The notes beneath the pieces were generated by a model. It ran no database searches and was not told the DNA's origin. It saw nothing but the letters and a program-made list of their open reading frames with translations. This document shows positions 33,694-42,270 of a stretch of DNA of 64,000 bases, piece after piece. This DNA comes from Flavobacterium restrictum (GTDB lineage Bacteria; Bacteroidota; Bacteroidia; Flavobacteriales; Flavobacteriaceae). The first letter of the stretch is position 1, and each line of letters begins with the position of its first letter. The stretch lies in contig NZ_VJZT01000015.1 in assembly GCF_007097245.1 (NCBI RefSeq), forward strand, positions 1-64,000, in the 5' to 3' direction. The translations under genes were made by a program, and so were the position numbers.

Positions 33694-34821
33694 ATGAAAT
33701 TAGATAGAAAAGAAATCCTCAAAGCATTAGAAACAATTACTATTGCCGGCGAAGGAAAAAATATGGTCGAAAGTGGTGCTATTGCTAATGTAGTCACTTT
33801 TGGCGACGAAGTAGTAGTCGATTTGCTCTTGCATACACCTGCCATGCACATCAAAAAAAGAGCCGAAGACGACATTAGAAAAACGATTTTAGAACTCGTT
33901 TCGCCCGAGGCAAAAATCAAAATCAACAGCAAAGTCGAGGTGCCAGACAAGCCCGAAATAAAAGGAAAATCAATACCTGGAATCAAAAACATCATTGCCG
34001 TCGCATCTGGAAAAGGAGGCGTAGGCAAGTCAACAGTTACCGCTAACCTAGCCGTAACACTAGCCAAAATGGGATTTAATGTAGGCGTTCTCGATGCCGA
34101 TATTTACGGTCCATCCATGCCTATCATGTTTGATGTAGAAAACGAAAAACCAATCTCGGTACTCGTTGACGGAAAATCAAAAATGAAACCCGTAGAAAGT
34201 TATGAAGTAAAAATGCTTTCTATAGGATTTTTTACCTCACCCAGTCAAGCCGTAATTTGGCGTGGTCCAATGGCCTCAAAAGCCTTAAACCAAATGATTT
34301 TTGATGCGGATTGGGGCGAACTCGATTTCATGCTTATCGATTTGCCACCTGGAACGGGAGATATCCACCTTTCGATCATGCAATCGCTACCCGTAACCGG
34401 TGCCGTTGTAGTGAGTACACCACAAGCCGTTGCCCTTGCCGATGCCAAAAAAGGCGTTTCCATGTTCTTGTCAGATGCTATTAATGTTCCCGTACTCGGA
34501 ATTATTGAGAATATGGCCTATTTTACCCCCGAAGAACTGCCTGAAAACAAATACTATATCTTTGGCAAAGAAGGCGCAAGAGATTTAGCAGCTGATTTGC
34601 AAGTACCCTTTCTAGGCGAAGTACCTATTGTACAATCCATTCGCGAAGCAGGAGATTACGGTCGCCCAGCAGCCTTGCAAACAGGATCCGTTATCGAAAC
34701 CGTTTTTCAAGAAATAACCCGCAACGTCGTGCAAGAAGTAGTGAACCGAAACCAAAGTTTACCCGCTACCGAAGCCATAAAAATTACAACAATGGCAGGA
34801 TGTTCTGCCGTCAAAAAATAA
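33694..34821 (+). CDS. Mrp/NBP35-type P-loop ATPase for Fe-S cluster transfer
   Basis: This 375-residue protein of the Mrp/ApbC family is thought to carry or transfer Fe-S clusters. Residues 1-80 form a DUF59/MIP18-like domain, and residues 98-345 a P-loop NTPase with SGKGGVGKST at 105-114, the VLDADIYGPS switch and the LIDLPPGTGD Walker B region. The CxxC pair usual in this family is absent in the NMAYFTPEELPENKYYIFG segment; only one Cys lies near the C-terminus (MAGCSAVKK), as I recall for relatives in this phylum. I use the ATG at 33694, since the upstream in-frame residues are not conserved-looking. The nifU-domain gene follows 33 bp later. Confidence 0.9.
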   Translation: MKLDRKEILKALETITIAGEGKNMVESGAIANVVTFGDEVVVDLLLHTPAMHIKKRAEDDIRKTILELVSPEAKIKINSKVEVPDKPEIKGKSIPGIKNIIAVASGKGGVGKSTVTANLAVTLAKMGFNVGVLDADIYGPSMPIMFDVENEKPISVLVDGKSKMKPVESYEVKMLSIGFFTSPSQAVIWRGPMASKALNQMIFDADWGELDFMLIDLPPGTGDIHLSIMQSLPVTGAVVVSTPQAVALADAKKGVSMFLSDAINVPVLGIIENMAYFTPEELPENKYYIFGKEGARDLAADLQVPFLGEVPIVQSIREAGDYGRPAALQTGSVIETVFQEITRNVVQEVVNRNQSLPATEAIKITTMAGCSAVKK

Positions 34822-34854
34822 GCAACTCACCCGAGTAACAAAGCCATAAGCAGT

Positions 34855-35094
34855 ATGACAACAGAAGAATTAACCACCAACGTCCTTAAAGCACTAGAGG
34901 AAATAAGACCATTCTTGAATTCCGATGGCGGCGACATCACGCTCATCTCCATCGAGGAGGACAAACACGTCAAAGTACGTCTCGAAGGCGCATGCACCAG
35001 TTGCAGCGTCAACCAAATGACCTTGAGAGCAGGCGTAGAAACCACCATCAAAAAATTCGCTCCACAAATCGAAACCGTTGTCAACATTCTATAA
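34855..35094 (+). CDS. NifU-like Fe-S scaffold domain protein
   Basis: The 79-residue protein is a single C-terminal NifU domain, an Fe-S cluster scaffold or carrier. The cluster-binding CxxC is at Cys47 and Cys50 (GACTSCSVNQMTL), preceded by RPFLNSDGGDITL. It is a full-length domain, not a fragment: no scissile rest of NifU is nearby. It lies directly behind the Mrp-type ATPase gene and before a ferredoxin gene, forming an Fe-S cluster-handling group. The operon probably covers the ATPase and this gene. Confidence 0.92.
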   Translation: MTTEELTTNVLKALEEIRPFLNSDGGDITLISIEEDKHVKVRLEGACTSCSVNQMTLRAGVETTIKKFAPQIETVVNIL

Positions 35095-35128
35095 AGGACA
35101 CTATGCTTGATTCAAGGCAACAGTATTT

Positions 35129-35241
35129 GGGCGTGACCACCTATAGAAAAAAGGCTATTCTCGTAACTGTTGAGTCGCCTTTTTTCTATAAGCGGTCGGG
35201 CACTACGCGCTACTTCGGTAGCTAGCTTCGATCCCTCACGC
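35129..35241. repeat. Structured intergenic element (REP-like)
   Basis: The element runs from GGGCGTGA (35129-35136) to TCACGC (35236-35241), whose ends pair as GCGTGA/TCACGC. Inside is a perfect 14-bp pair TATAGAAAAAAGGC (35142-35155) and GCCTTTTTTCTATA (35177-35190), which extends outward with GACC/GGTC. The GGGCGTGACC...GGTCGGGC...TCCCTCACGC layout resembles repeated structured intergenic elements I know from Flavobacteria. It sits between the nifU-domain and ferredoxin genes. Confidence 0.6.
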
Positions 35242-35280
35242 AAAACCATAAACACAAAAACACTTTCCAAAACGCAAACA

Positions 35281-35598
35281 ATGGATGTACTCATAAAAAT
35301 CAAAGACCGTGAAGGAATCGTTCACGAACTACAAGCCCCAACGGATATGGCCATGAACATCATGGAATTATGCAAAGCCTACGAACTTCCTGTAGAAGGA
35401 ACCTGTGGCGGTATGGCCATGTGCGCCTCCTGTCAATGTTATGTTCTTAACGACGTAGCCCTACCAGAAATGGGAGATGACGAAGAGGCTATGCTATCCG
35501 AAGCTTTCTATGTCAAACCAAACAGCCGTTTAGGCTGCCAAATTCCCATCACCGAGAGCCTTGAAGGACTAGAACTTGAACTCGCTCCAGAGAATTAA
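35281..35598 (+). CDS. 2Fe-2S ferredoxin of the adrenodoxin type
   Basis: This electron carrier has 105 residues. The cluster ligands follow the C-x5-C-x2-C...C pattern: Cys42, Cys48, Cys51 and Cys86 (TCGGMAMCASC and RLGCQI). I use the ATG at 35281: an ORF extension further upstream runs through the structured element and its residues lack ferredoxin character. The acidic C-terminal half (EMGDDEEAM) fits partner docking. It may serve Fe-S assembly or a P450-type or hydroxylase partner; the neighbourhood of Mrp and NifU genes favours the former. A strong terminator follows. Confidence 0.92.
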   Translation: MDVLIKIKDREGIVHELQAPTDMAMNIMELCKAYELPVEGTCGGMAMCASCQCYVLNDVALPEMGDDEEAMLSEAFYVKPNSRLGCQIPITESLEGLELELAPEN

Positions 35599-35618
35599 GT
35601 GCCATTTGAGTTTCAAAC

Positions 35619-35657
35619 AAAAAAAGAGGCTGTTCAATAGGAACAGCCTCTTTTTTT
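35619..35657 (+). terminator. Terminator after the ferredoxin gene
   Basis: AAAAAGAGGCTGTTC (35621-35635), loop AATAG and GAACAGCCTCTTTTT (35641-35655) form a perfect 15-bp stem with T's after it. The stem also carries A/T tails in both directions, so it may also serve the opposite strand. Confidence 0.92.
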
Positions 35658-35883
35658 GGTCTAATCTGCTAATACAATTAAGGTATTGTTTTTGACTTCA
35701 AAAGCTCATGAAGTATTGGTAATTCTGTATTTGATAAACATTTTGTAACAGTTGTAATTTTGTATAACGGTCAAAAATAGTTGGTAAAACGTTGATTAGA
35801 TTGATAAATACACTTTTTTATTTTATCAAAAACTAAAAAATCTGCGATACAACTCGAATCCTTTTAACAAAACAAACTTAAAA

Positions 35884-36921
35884 TCAGGGTGCTGGATCAG
35901 GAATGCGGGCATGAACGGCATCGATAGCTTGCAGGACATCGTCAGTAAGAGTTGTTTTGATAGTGGCTATGTTCTCTTGGAGCTGTTCCTGCGTAGTTGC
36001 GCCAATGATAGTGCTGGTAACAAAGGATTGCTGCTCTACAAAAGCCAATGCCAGTTGTGTTAAAGTCAAGCCGTTTTGAGTAGCAATTTCTTGGTACAAA
36101 CGGGTGGCTTCTGTTGATTGTGGGCTGTTGTATCTTGAGAATTGTGGAAACAAAGTAATGCGCGCTTTTGGATGGCTTTCGCCAGTTAAAAACTTACCGG
36201 ATAATACCCCAAAAGCCATTGGGGAATACGCCAATAAACCCACGTTTTCACGCAAACAAACTTCGGAAGAACCATTCTCGAAGAGTCTATTGAGTAACGA
36301 ATAAGGATTTTGAATGGTTTTTATTAACGGCAAATTGTGGTATTTGCTTTCTTCCAAAAAACGCATCATCCCCCAAGGTGTCTCGTTCGAAAGACCTATG
36401 TGTTTTATTTTTCCCTGTTGGATACAGTTTTGTAACGTTTCTAGGACCGCTTGGATATTGTCCTCCCAAGCATCATCTTGCATTTTGAAACCACGTTGTC
36501 CAAAAAAATTAGTTTTGCGTTCTGGCCAATGCAGTTGATACAAATCGATATAATCAGTTTGAAGGCGTTGTAAGCTTTGGTCCAATGCGTATTGTATGCT
36601 TGATGGTGAGAAATCGTTTTTCTCTCTCATGTAGGTGAAATTGGGGTTGGGTCCAGCAATTTTGGAAGCCAAAACAATTTGGTCTCTCTTGCCTGTTTCT
36701 TGCAACCAAGTTCCAATTATTTTTTCGGTACTTCCGTAGGTGTCTTTATTGGCTGGAACCGAATACATCTCGGCAGTATCAAAAAAATTAACGCCTTGTT
36801 CGAGGGCATAATTCATTTGAGCATGTCCTTCGGCTTGCGTGTTTTGTTGTCCAAAAGTCATCGTGCCAAGGCAAATTTTGCTGACTTTTATAGTTGTATT
36901 GGGGAGTGTAGTATACTTCAT
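35884..36921 (-). CDS. Aldo/keto reductase (Tas-like)
   Basis: A cytoplasmic NADP(H)-dependent oxidoreductase of the aldo/keto reductase superfamily, with 345 residues, slightly longer than average, as in the Tas group. The N-terminal ICLGTMTFGQQN, the FFDTAEMYSVP motif with catalytic Asp and Tyr, VLASKIAG with the active-site Lys, and the DYIDLYQLHWP strand with the catalytic His are all there. ATSTIIGAT-like SFVTSTIIGAT near the end is the NADP-phosphate-binding loop. It appears monocistronic; the substrate is unknown. Confidence 0.93.
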   Translation of the reverse strand: MKYTTLPNTTIKVSKICLGTMTFGQQNTQAEGHAQMNYALEQGVNFFDTAEMYSVPANKDTYGSTEKIIGTWLQETGKRDQIVLASKIAGPNPNFTYMREKNDFSPSSIQYALDQSLQRLQTDYIDLYQLHWPERKTNFFGQRGFKMQDDAWEDNIQAVLETLQNCIQQGKIKHIGLSNETPWGMMRFLEESKYHNLPLIKTIQNPYSLLNRLFENGSSEVCLRENVGLLAYSPMAFGVLSGKFLTGESHPKARITLFPQFSRYNSPQSTEATRLYQEIATQNGLTLTQLALAFVEQQSFVTSTIIGATTQEQLQENIATIKTTLTDDVLQAIDAVHARIPDPAP

Positions 36922-37007
36922 AAGGGTTTTTTATATAAACAAAGATAGCGGGAGTTGCTTATTTATGAAAGAGGTTAACAAAAAATTTCGAACTGTTTAT
37001 GCTAAAC

Positions 37008-37040
37008 CAAAAAATCCGCCTTGCACTGCAAGACGGATTT
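37008..37040 (-). terminator. Terminator after pyk
   Basis: On the minus strand AAATCCG-TCTTGCA and TGCAAGG-CGGATTT pair with one mismatch, followed by T's. It lies about 25 bp past the pyk stop codon. Confidence 0.8.
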
Positions 37041-37063
37041 GATTATTTTTAGACAGTCAAAAA

Positions 37064-38494
37064 CTATTCTATTTCCGAAACTCTTAAGGTGTTTACCATT
37101 CCTTTATCTTTAATTGGCATAGCCGCAAGATTGATAAGGAAATCTCCTTTTTTGACAAATCCTTTTTGTTTTACAATTTCGTTGACATCTGTAACGGTAT
37201 CATCCGTACTTTCTTCTTTGTCGTATAGGAATGATTTTACTCCCCACAATAAATTAAGTTGAGTAAGGATTCTTTTATTAGAAGTAAATACCAAAATGTG
37301 TGCGTTAGGTCTCCAAGCCGAAATTTGAAAAGCAGTATACCCACTATTAGTCAAGGTACAAATTGCTTTTGCTTTGATCACATTGGCCATCATAGCAGCG
37401 TGATGACAAATAGTTTTGGTAATAAAACGATTGGTCTTGATTTGTGGTGAGTTTTGTGGCACTTGAATAAGCGGAGAATCCTCAACTGCTTCAATAATTT
37501 GAGTCATTTTTTGAATAACTTGTACTGGGTAATTTCCAGTAGCCGTTTCTCCAGAAAGCATCACGGCATCTGCACCATCCATTACCGAGTTGGCAACGTC
37601 ATTTACTTCGGCACGAGTTGGCGTTAAACTTGTAATCATGGTTTCCATCATTTGAGTGGCAACAATTACAGGAATACGAGCCGTTTTAGCTCTGCGAATC
37701 AATTCTTTTTGAACCAATGGTACTTCATGAGCAGGAAGTTCTACACCCAAGTCACCACGAGCAACCATTAAAGCATCACAGAAAGCAACGATTTTGTCAA
37801 TGTTTTCTAATGCTTCTGGCATTTCGATTTTGGCGATAATTGGAATTTTAAATTCAGAGTGTTTTGCAATTAATTCTTGCAAATCTTGCAAATCTCTTGG
37901 TGTTTTTACAAAGGATAATGCAATCCAATCTAGTTTTTGTTCGATAGCAAAAATTGCATCGGCAATATCTTTCTCGGTCATTGCGGGTAAAGATATTTTG
38001 GTATTAGGAAGGTTTACTCCTTTTTTAGATTTTAGTTCACCACCTTGAATAACTCTAGCAATAACTTCTGTTTTTTTGTCAGTTTCAACAATTTCAAAAA
38101 GTAGTTTTCCGTCGTCAAGAAGGATTCTTTCGCCAGGATTTACATCATTTGGAAAGTTTTGGTACTTCATAAAAACTTTTTGAGCAGTTCCTATGATGTC
38201 TTCGGCTGTTGTAAATGTAATTAAATCACCATCGTTTACCACTACGCCATCTTGCATAACTCCAACACGAAGTTTAGGGCCTTGTAAATCTCCAAGGATT
38301 GCAGTTGTGTAGCCAAACTCTTCGTTTAGTCCACGGATAATGCTAATTTTTTCTTTTACATCATTGTAATCGGCATGAGAGAAATTTACTCTAAACACAT
38401 TTACACCTGCGTCAATCATGTCCTTGATGATCGCTCTTGTACTACATGCAGGCCCAAGTGTGGCTACAATTTTGGTTTTTTTGTTTGTAAGCAT
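37064..38494 (-). CDS. pyk: Pyruvate kinase
   Basis: This glycolytic enzyme turns phosphoenolpyruvate and ADP into pyruvate and ATP. The 476-residue product has the expected landmarks: KIVATLGPACSTR at the N-terminus, the FRVNFSHAD segment, LGDLQGPKLRVG, the IIAKIEMPEA catalytic strand with the Lys and Glu, and MVARGDLGVELP, with the C-terminal effector-type domain present (ICTLTNSGYTAFQISAWRP). It lies 5 bp behind the IPExxxVDY gene, probably at the end of the acpP-fabF-rnc block, and ends at a terminator. Confidence 0.97.
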   Translation of the reverse strand: MLTNKKTKIVATLGPACSTRAIIKDMIDAGVNVFRVNFSHADYNDVKEKISIIRGLNEEFGYTTAILGDLQGPKLRVGVMQDGVVVNDGDLITFTTAEDIIGTAQKVFMKYQNFPNDVNPGERILLDDGKLLFEIVETDKKTEVIARVIQGGELKSKKGVNLPNTKISLPAMTEKDIADAIFAIEQKLDWIALSFVKTPRDLQDLQELIAKHSEFKIPIIAKIEMPEALENIDKIVAFCDALMVARGDLGVELPAHEVPLVQKELIRRAKTARIPVIVATQMMETMITSLTPTRAEVNDVANSVMDGADAVMLSGETATGNYPVQVIQKMTQIIEAVEDSPLIQVPQNSPQIKTNRFITKTICHHAAMMANVIKAKAICTLTNSGYTAFQISAWRPNAHILVFTSNKRILTQLNLLWGVKSFLYDKEESTDDTVTDVNEIVKQKGFVKKGDFLINLAAMPIKDKGMVNTLRVSEIE

Positions 38495-38499
38495 TTGTA

Positions 38500-38994
38500 T
38501 TAAAAAATTAAATTGTTTTTAGATTTTATTTTGTCCTTGTCAACTGCATAAACGGTCGAAATACTTTCTATCGTATTTAATAAGGATTGTATTTTTGACA
38601 TTTTTATCGTGTCGTGACTATTTTCTATTTTCAAAAAATAATCGGTTTTTTTAAATTCTGGAAGCAAATATACTTTTGTTGCTACTTCCATTAGTATGTT
38701 CGAAAAAAGGTTTTGATTGCCTCCTTTTTGATTTTGAATTACTTCATTTTTATTTTGAATCAAATGCCAAGTGGTTTCTTTTTTTAAATCGTTATAAAAA
38801 AATCTAGAAAAATAACCTTCGCCTTCTTTTATATTTATTTGAATAGCTGTTTGATTTTTATTCAAATTTATACCCAGCCTTTGGTTGATAAAATACGCTA
38901 ATCGGTAATCTTCTAATGAGGTATGAATAGCAATAAGCAAATAATCTATTTCTTCAAATTCGTCAAGACTCAATTTATGAATAGCCATTTCCAA
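38500..38994 (-). CDS. IPExxxVDY-family protein
   Basis: This small soluble protein of 164 residues belongs to a family named for a motif that here reads LPEFKKTDYFLKIE (about 113-126; Ile and Val replaced by Leu and Thr). The family is restricted to Bacteroidetes and, as here, usually lies between rnc and pyk. No catalytic motif is evident. The gene is 5 bp upstream of pyk and about 107 bp downstream of rnc. The function is unknown; the conserved location suggests a link to central metabolism or RNA processing. Confidence 0.87.
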   Translation of the reverse strand: MEMAIHKLSLDEFEEIDYLLIAIHTSLEDYRLAYFINQRLGINLNKNQTAIQINIKEGEGYFSRFFYNDLKKETTWHLIQNKNEVIQNQKGGNQNLFSNILMEVATKVYLLPEFKKTDYFLKIENSHDTIKMSKIQSLLNTIESISTVYAVDKDKIKSKNNLIF

Positions 38995-39101
38995 AAAAAT
39001 AAGTTGTAAATATAGTATTTCTATTGGTGTATAAATATCCGTCTAGAGTATGTTTTTGTTAAATTATGAACGAAAACGATATAGTTTTAGGAATTTTGGT
39101 G

Positions 39102-39842
39102 TTATTTTTTGTCCATTTTTTCCTGAAAAGCAAAATAAGCTCTTTGCGAGGCTTTTTCTTCGGCTTTCTTCTTTGAGGTGGCTCTTGCTTTTGCAATTAC
39201 TTTGTCGTCAATACTCAATCGAACACCAAATAATCGTTGCCCATCAATGCCGTTATCGTCAAAAATATCGTAATGAAATAGCCTCTTTTCTTTTTGACAC
39301 CATTCGATGACCAAACTTTTATAACTAATTACCTTTCCTTCCAGTCGCGCAATATCTACGTAAGGGACAATAACTCTTTTTTGAATGAATTTTTCGCAAT
39401 AAACATAGCCTCTGTCGAGGTAAATCGCTCCTACTAATGATTCAAAAACGTTTCCGTGAATGTTATCCCCAAAATGGTGCACGGGAACTTTGCTTTCTAT
39501 AAATTGTATTAAGTTTAAATCTTTTCCTAATTCATTTAAGTGTTCGCGGCTCACAATTTTAGAACGCATTTTGGTCAAATACCCTTCGTCGCCATAAGGG
39601 GCTTTCCCAAATAAATACCCAGCAATTACGGCACTCAACATGGCATCGCCAAGGAATTCTAAACGTTCGTAATTAATAGAATTTCCGTTTTCATCCGTCT
39701 TGTTTGAGGAGCGGTGCGTAAAGGCTTTTCTATAAATGTCTAGTGTAATGGGTGCAAAACCAAGGATTTTTTCGATAGTATCAAAAAAAATCCCGTCTTC
39801 TGGAGAACGGGATTTTGTAAATATTTTTCTAATTAGACGCAT
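39102..39842 (-). CDS. rnc: Ribonuclease III
   Basis: RNase III cuts double-stranded RNA, including the rRNA precursor. The 246-residue protein has the catalytic signature ERLEFLGDAML (59-69) with the acidic metal ligands intact, a second conserved acidic region (GNVFESLVGAIYLDRG), and a C-terminal dsRNA-binding domain (SYKSLVIEWCQ...ATSKKKAEEKASQRAYF). It is 4 bp behind fabF, so the two are co-transcribed, a gene order usual in this phylum. Confidence 0.97.
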   Translation of the reverse strand: MRLIRKIFTKSRSPEDGIFFDTIEKILGFAPITLDIYRKAFTHRSSNKTDENGNSINYERLEFLGDAMLSAVIAGYLFGKAPYGDEGYLTKMRSKIVSREHLNELGKDLNLIQFIESKVPVHHFGDNIHGNVFESLVGAIYLDRGYVYCEKFIQKRVIVPYVDIARLEGKVISYKSLVIEWCQKEKRLFHYDIFDDNGIDGQRLFGVRLSIDDKVIAKARATSKKKAEEKASQRAYFAFQEKMDKK

Positions 39843-39846
39843 GCAA

Positions 39847-41100
39847 TTACAACTCTAATTTTTTTACCAAAACACAGGCATTGTGTCCACCAAAACCAAA
39901 GGTGTTGCTCATTAATACTTTTACATCTCTCTTTTGAGCCACATTAAAAGTAAAATTAAGTTTTGGATCAATGTTTTCATCGTCCGTAAAATGGTTAATA
40001 GTAGGAGGGATAATTCCGTATTGTAAGGATAATATAGACGAAATAGTTTCAATTGCACCTGCAGCTCCCAGTAAGTGACCGGTCATGGACTTGGTAGAAT
40101 TCAAATTCATGGTGTAGGCGTGGGCACCAAAAACATGTTCAATCGCTTTAGATTCGGCTAAATCACCCAGCGGTGTCGAAGTTCCGTGCATATTTACCCC
40201 GTCAACATCAGTAGGTTTTAAACCAGCATCGCGCAAACAATTCAACATTACATTTTTAGCTCCCAATCCTTCTGGATGAGGTGCCGTAATATGATGTGCA
40301 TCTGCGGACATACCGCCACCCCCAATTTCGCAATAAATTTTGGCACCACGAGAAATAGCATGTTCGTATTCTTCTAGGATTAAAGCTCCTGCTCCTTCGC
40401 CAAGTACAAACCCATCACGGTCTTTGTCCATAGGTCTTGAAGCTGTTTTTGGGTCATCATTTCTGGTTGATAAAGCGTGCATGGCATTAAATCCGCCCAT
40501 GCCAGCAATGGTTACAGCGGCTTCGGAACCACCAGTCACCATAATATCAGCATGCCCTAAACGAATGTAATTGAAGGCATCAATAATAGCATTAGTAGAG
40601 GAAGCACAAGCAGAAACGGTACCAAAATTAGGACCTCTAAAACCATATTTTATAGAAATATGACCACAAGCAATATCGCCAATCATTTTAGGAATAAAAA
40701 AAGGATTGAATTTTGGGGTTCCATCGCCTGCGGCAAAATTTAAAACCTCGATTTGAAACGTTTCTAAACCTCCAATTCCAGATCCCCAAATCACACCAGC
40801 TCGATCTTTGTCAATTGTTTCCAAGTCAAAGTTGGCATCGTTCATTGCTTCTTCAGAGGAAACCATGGCATATTGTGCATAGCGATCCATTTTTCGGGCT
40901 TCTTTACGGTCAAGAAAATTTTCGACATTAAAATTTTTCAATTCGCAAGCAAATTGCGTTTTAAACTTTGAAGCATCAAAATAGGTTATTGGAGCAGCTC
41001 CACTAACTCCTGTAATGAGTCCATTCCAATATTCTTGAATGTTATTTCCAATAGGAGTAAGAGCACCTAAACCTGTTACAACAACTCGCCTTAATTCCAT
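39847..41100 (-). CDS. fabF: 3-oxoacyl-[acyl-carrier-protein] synthase II
   Basis: FabF condenses malonyl-ACP with an acyl-ACP in fatty-acid elongation. The 417-residue protein starts MELRRVVVTGLGALTPIG at the ATG at 41100; an upstream in-frame ATG at 41136 gives a non-conserved leader. The nucleophile Cys165 lies in TVSACASSTN, and the two active-site His are in NMHGTSTPLGD and SMTGHLLGAAG. It follows acpP with 192 bp between them that contain a terminator-like hairpin, and precedes rnc by 4 bp. Confidence 0.97.
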   Translation of the reverse strand: MELRRVVVTGLGALTPIGNNIQEYWNGLITGVSGAAPITYFDASKFKTQFACELKNFNVENFLDRKEARKMDRYAQYAMVSSEEAMNDANFDLETIDKDRAGVIWGSGIGGLETFQIEVLNFAAGDGTPKFNPFFIPKMIGDIACGHISIKYGFRGPNFGTVSACASSTNAIIDAFNYIRLGHADIMVTGGSEAAVTIAGMGGFNAMHALSTRNDDPKTASRPMDKDRDGFVLGEGAGALILEEYEHAISRGAKIYCEIGGGGMSADAHHITAPHPEGLGAKNVMLNCLRDAGLKPTDVDGVNMHGTSTPLGDLAESKAIEHVFGAHAYTMNLNSTKSMTGHLLGAAGAIETISSILSLQYGIIPPTINHFTDDENIDPKLNFTFNVAQKRDVKVLMSNTFGFGGHNACVLVKKLEL

Positions 41101-41243
41101 AACGTATACTTTTATCTTTAAACAAATAAAACCCACGCTTTTTTTACTGTAAAAAATAGTACAAAAGAGACATGGGTATTAAATTATAAATATCTTTTGG
41201 ATTGAAAATCAACCGCTAATTTAATTTTTTAAAAAAAATAATA

Positions 41244-41285
41244 ACACCCGATTTTAAAGAAATTATTTTCTAAAAAATCGGGTGT
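41244..41285 (-). terminator. Terminator or attenuator between acpP and fabF
   Basis: On the minus strand ACACCCGATTTT and AAAATCGGGTGT form a perfect 12-bp stem with an 18-base loop, directly behind the acpP stop codon, followed by a T-rich run. It would end most acpP transcripts and allow a share to continue into fabF. Confidence 0.85.
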
Positions 41286-41292
41286 GAATTTA

Positions 41293-41529
41293 TTATTTTT
41301 TTGCTTCCTCGATGTAAGAGATAGCTTGACCTACAGTAGCAATATTTTCTGCTTGATCGTCTGGAATTTGAATATCGAATTCTTTTTCGAATTCCATAAT
41401 AAGCTCAACAGTGTCTAATGAGTCAGCTCCTAAATCATTAGTGAAGCTCGCTTCTGTTACAACTTCGTTTTCGTCAACGCCTAATTTGTCTACGATAATC
41501 GCTTTTACTCTTGATGCAATGTCTGACAT
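41293..41529 (-). CDS. acpP: Acyl carrier protein
   Basis: The 78-residue acidic protein carries growing acyl chains on 4'-phosphopantetheine. The attachment serine is Ser36 in the GADSLD motif. The helical pattern ([25 protein letters not shown]) and the C-terminal [14 protein letters not shown] are canonical. It is the first gene of the acpP-fabF-rnc block. A hairpin straight behind it may make its transcript more abundant than the downstream genes. A -7-like TATTTTTG lies on the minus strand at 41560-41567, about 30 bp before the start. Confidence 0.97.
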   Translation of the reverse strand: MSDIASRVKAIIVDKLGVDENEVVTEASFTNDLGADSLDTVELIMEFEKEFDIQIPDDQAENIATVGQAISYIEEAKK

Positions 41530-41559
41530 AATCTTTAATTTTAGAATTTAATTTGATGG

Positions 41560-41567
41560 CAAAAATA
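41560..41567 (-). promoter_or_regulatory. -7 promoter box of acpP
   Basis: On the minus strand this reads TATTTTTG, a match to TANNTTTG, 30 bp upstream of the acpP ATG. The -33 position lacks a TTG but has TGG. Confidence 0.45.
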
Positions 41568-41705
41568 AAAAACTTTATTTTAAAACCACTATTTAGTTAA
41601 TAAATGTGACAACTAAATTATGACTTTTATTTTAATAAAGCGGCTTGAATGTTATTTATTTTCATTTTTTATCCCTTTTTTTGCAAAATCAAAACCCTGT
41701 ACATT

Positions 41706-42266
41706 ATGAAAAAAATTGTAATTTTTGCCTCTGGATCGGGTACAAATGCTGAAAATATTATAAAATATTTTCAATCTTCGAGTCTTGGAACCGTTGTAAG
41801 CGTGTTTACCAATAACGCAAATGCCAAAGTTATTGATAAGGCGAAAAATCTTTTGGTACCCGTTGAAATTTTTTCAAAACAAGAATTAAATGAAAGCAAA
41901 GTATTACATTCAATTCAAGATTTGCAACCCGATCTCATCGTTTTAGCTGGTTTTTTGTTGAAATTCCCCGATAATTTGACAGCTGCGTATCCTAATAAAA
42001 TTATAAACATACATCCAGCACTATTACCTAAATATGGAGGAAAAGGAATGTATGGCATGAATATTCATCAAGAAATTATCAAAAATCAGGAAAATGAAAC
42101 GGGGATTACCATTCATTATGTCAACGAAAATTATGATGAAGGCGAAATTATTTTTCAACAAAGCGTATCCGTTTTGGACTGTCAAAGTGCCGAAGACGTA
42201 GCGGTAAAAATTCACGAATTGGAACAAAAACATTTTCCAGAAGTGATTGAGCAACTTTTAACTTAA
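41706..42266 (+). CDS. purN: Phosphoribosylglycinamide formyltransferase
   Basis: PurN transfers a formyl group from 10-formyl-THF to GAR in purine synthesis. The 186-residue protein starts MKKIVIFASGSGTNAENI at 41706; an upstream ATG at 41649 only adds a hydrophobic leader not expected for this soluble enzyme. The catalytic residues Asn101, His103 and Asp144 are in NIHPALLPKY and NYDEGEII. It is divergent from acpP and the first of a run purN, exported protein, rnhA, PfkB kinase with very short gaps. Confidence 0.95.
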   Translation: MKKIVIFASGSGTNAENIIKYFQSSSLGTVVSVFTNNANAKVIDKAKNLLVPVEIFSKQELNESKVLHSIQDLQPDLIVLAGFLLKFPDNLTAAYPNKIINIHPALLPKYGGKGMYGMNIHQEIIKNQENETGITIHYVNENYDEGEIIFQQSVSVLDCQSAEDVAVKIHELEQKHFPEVIEQLLT

Positions 42267-42270
42267 AAAA

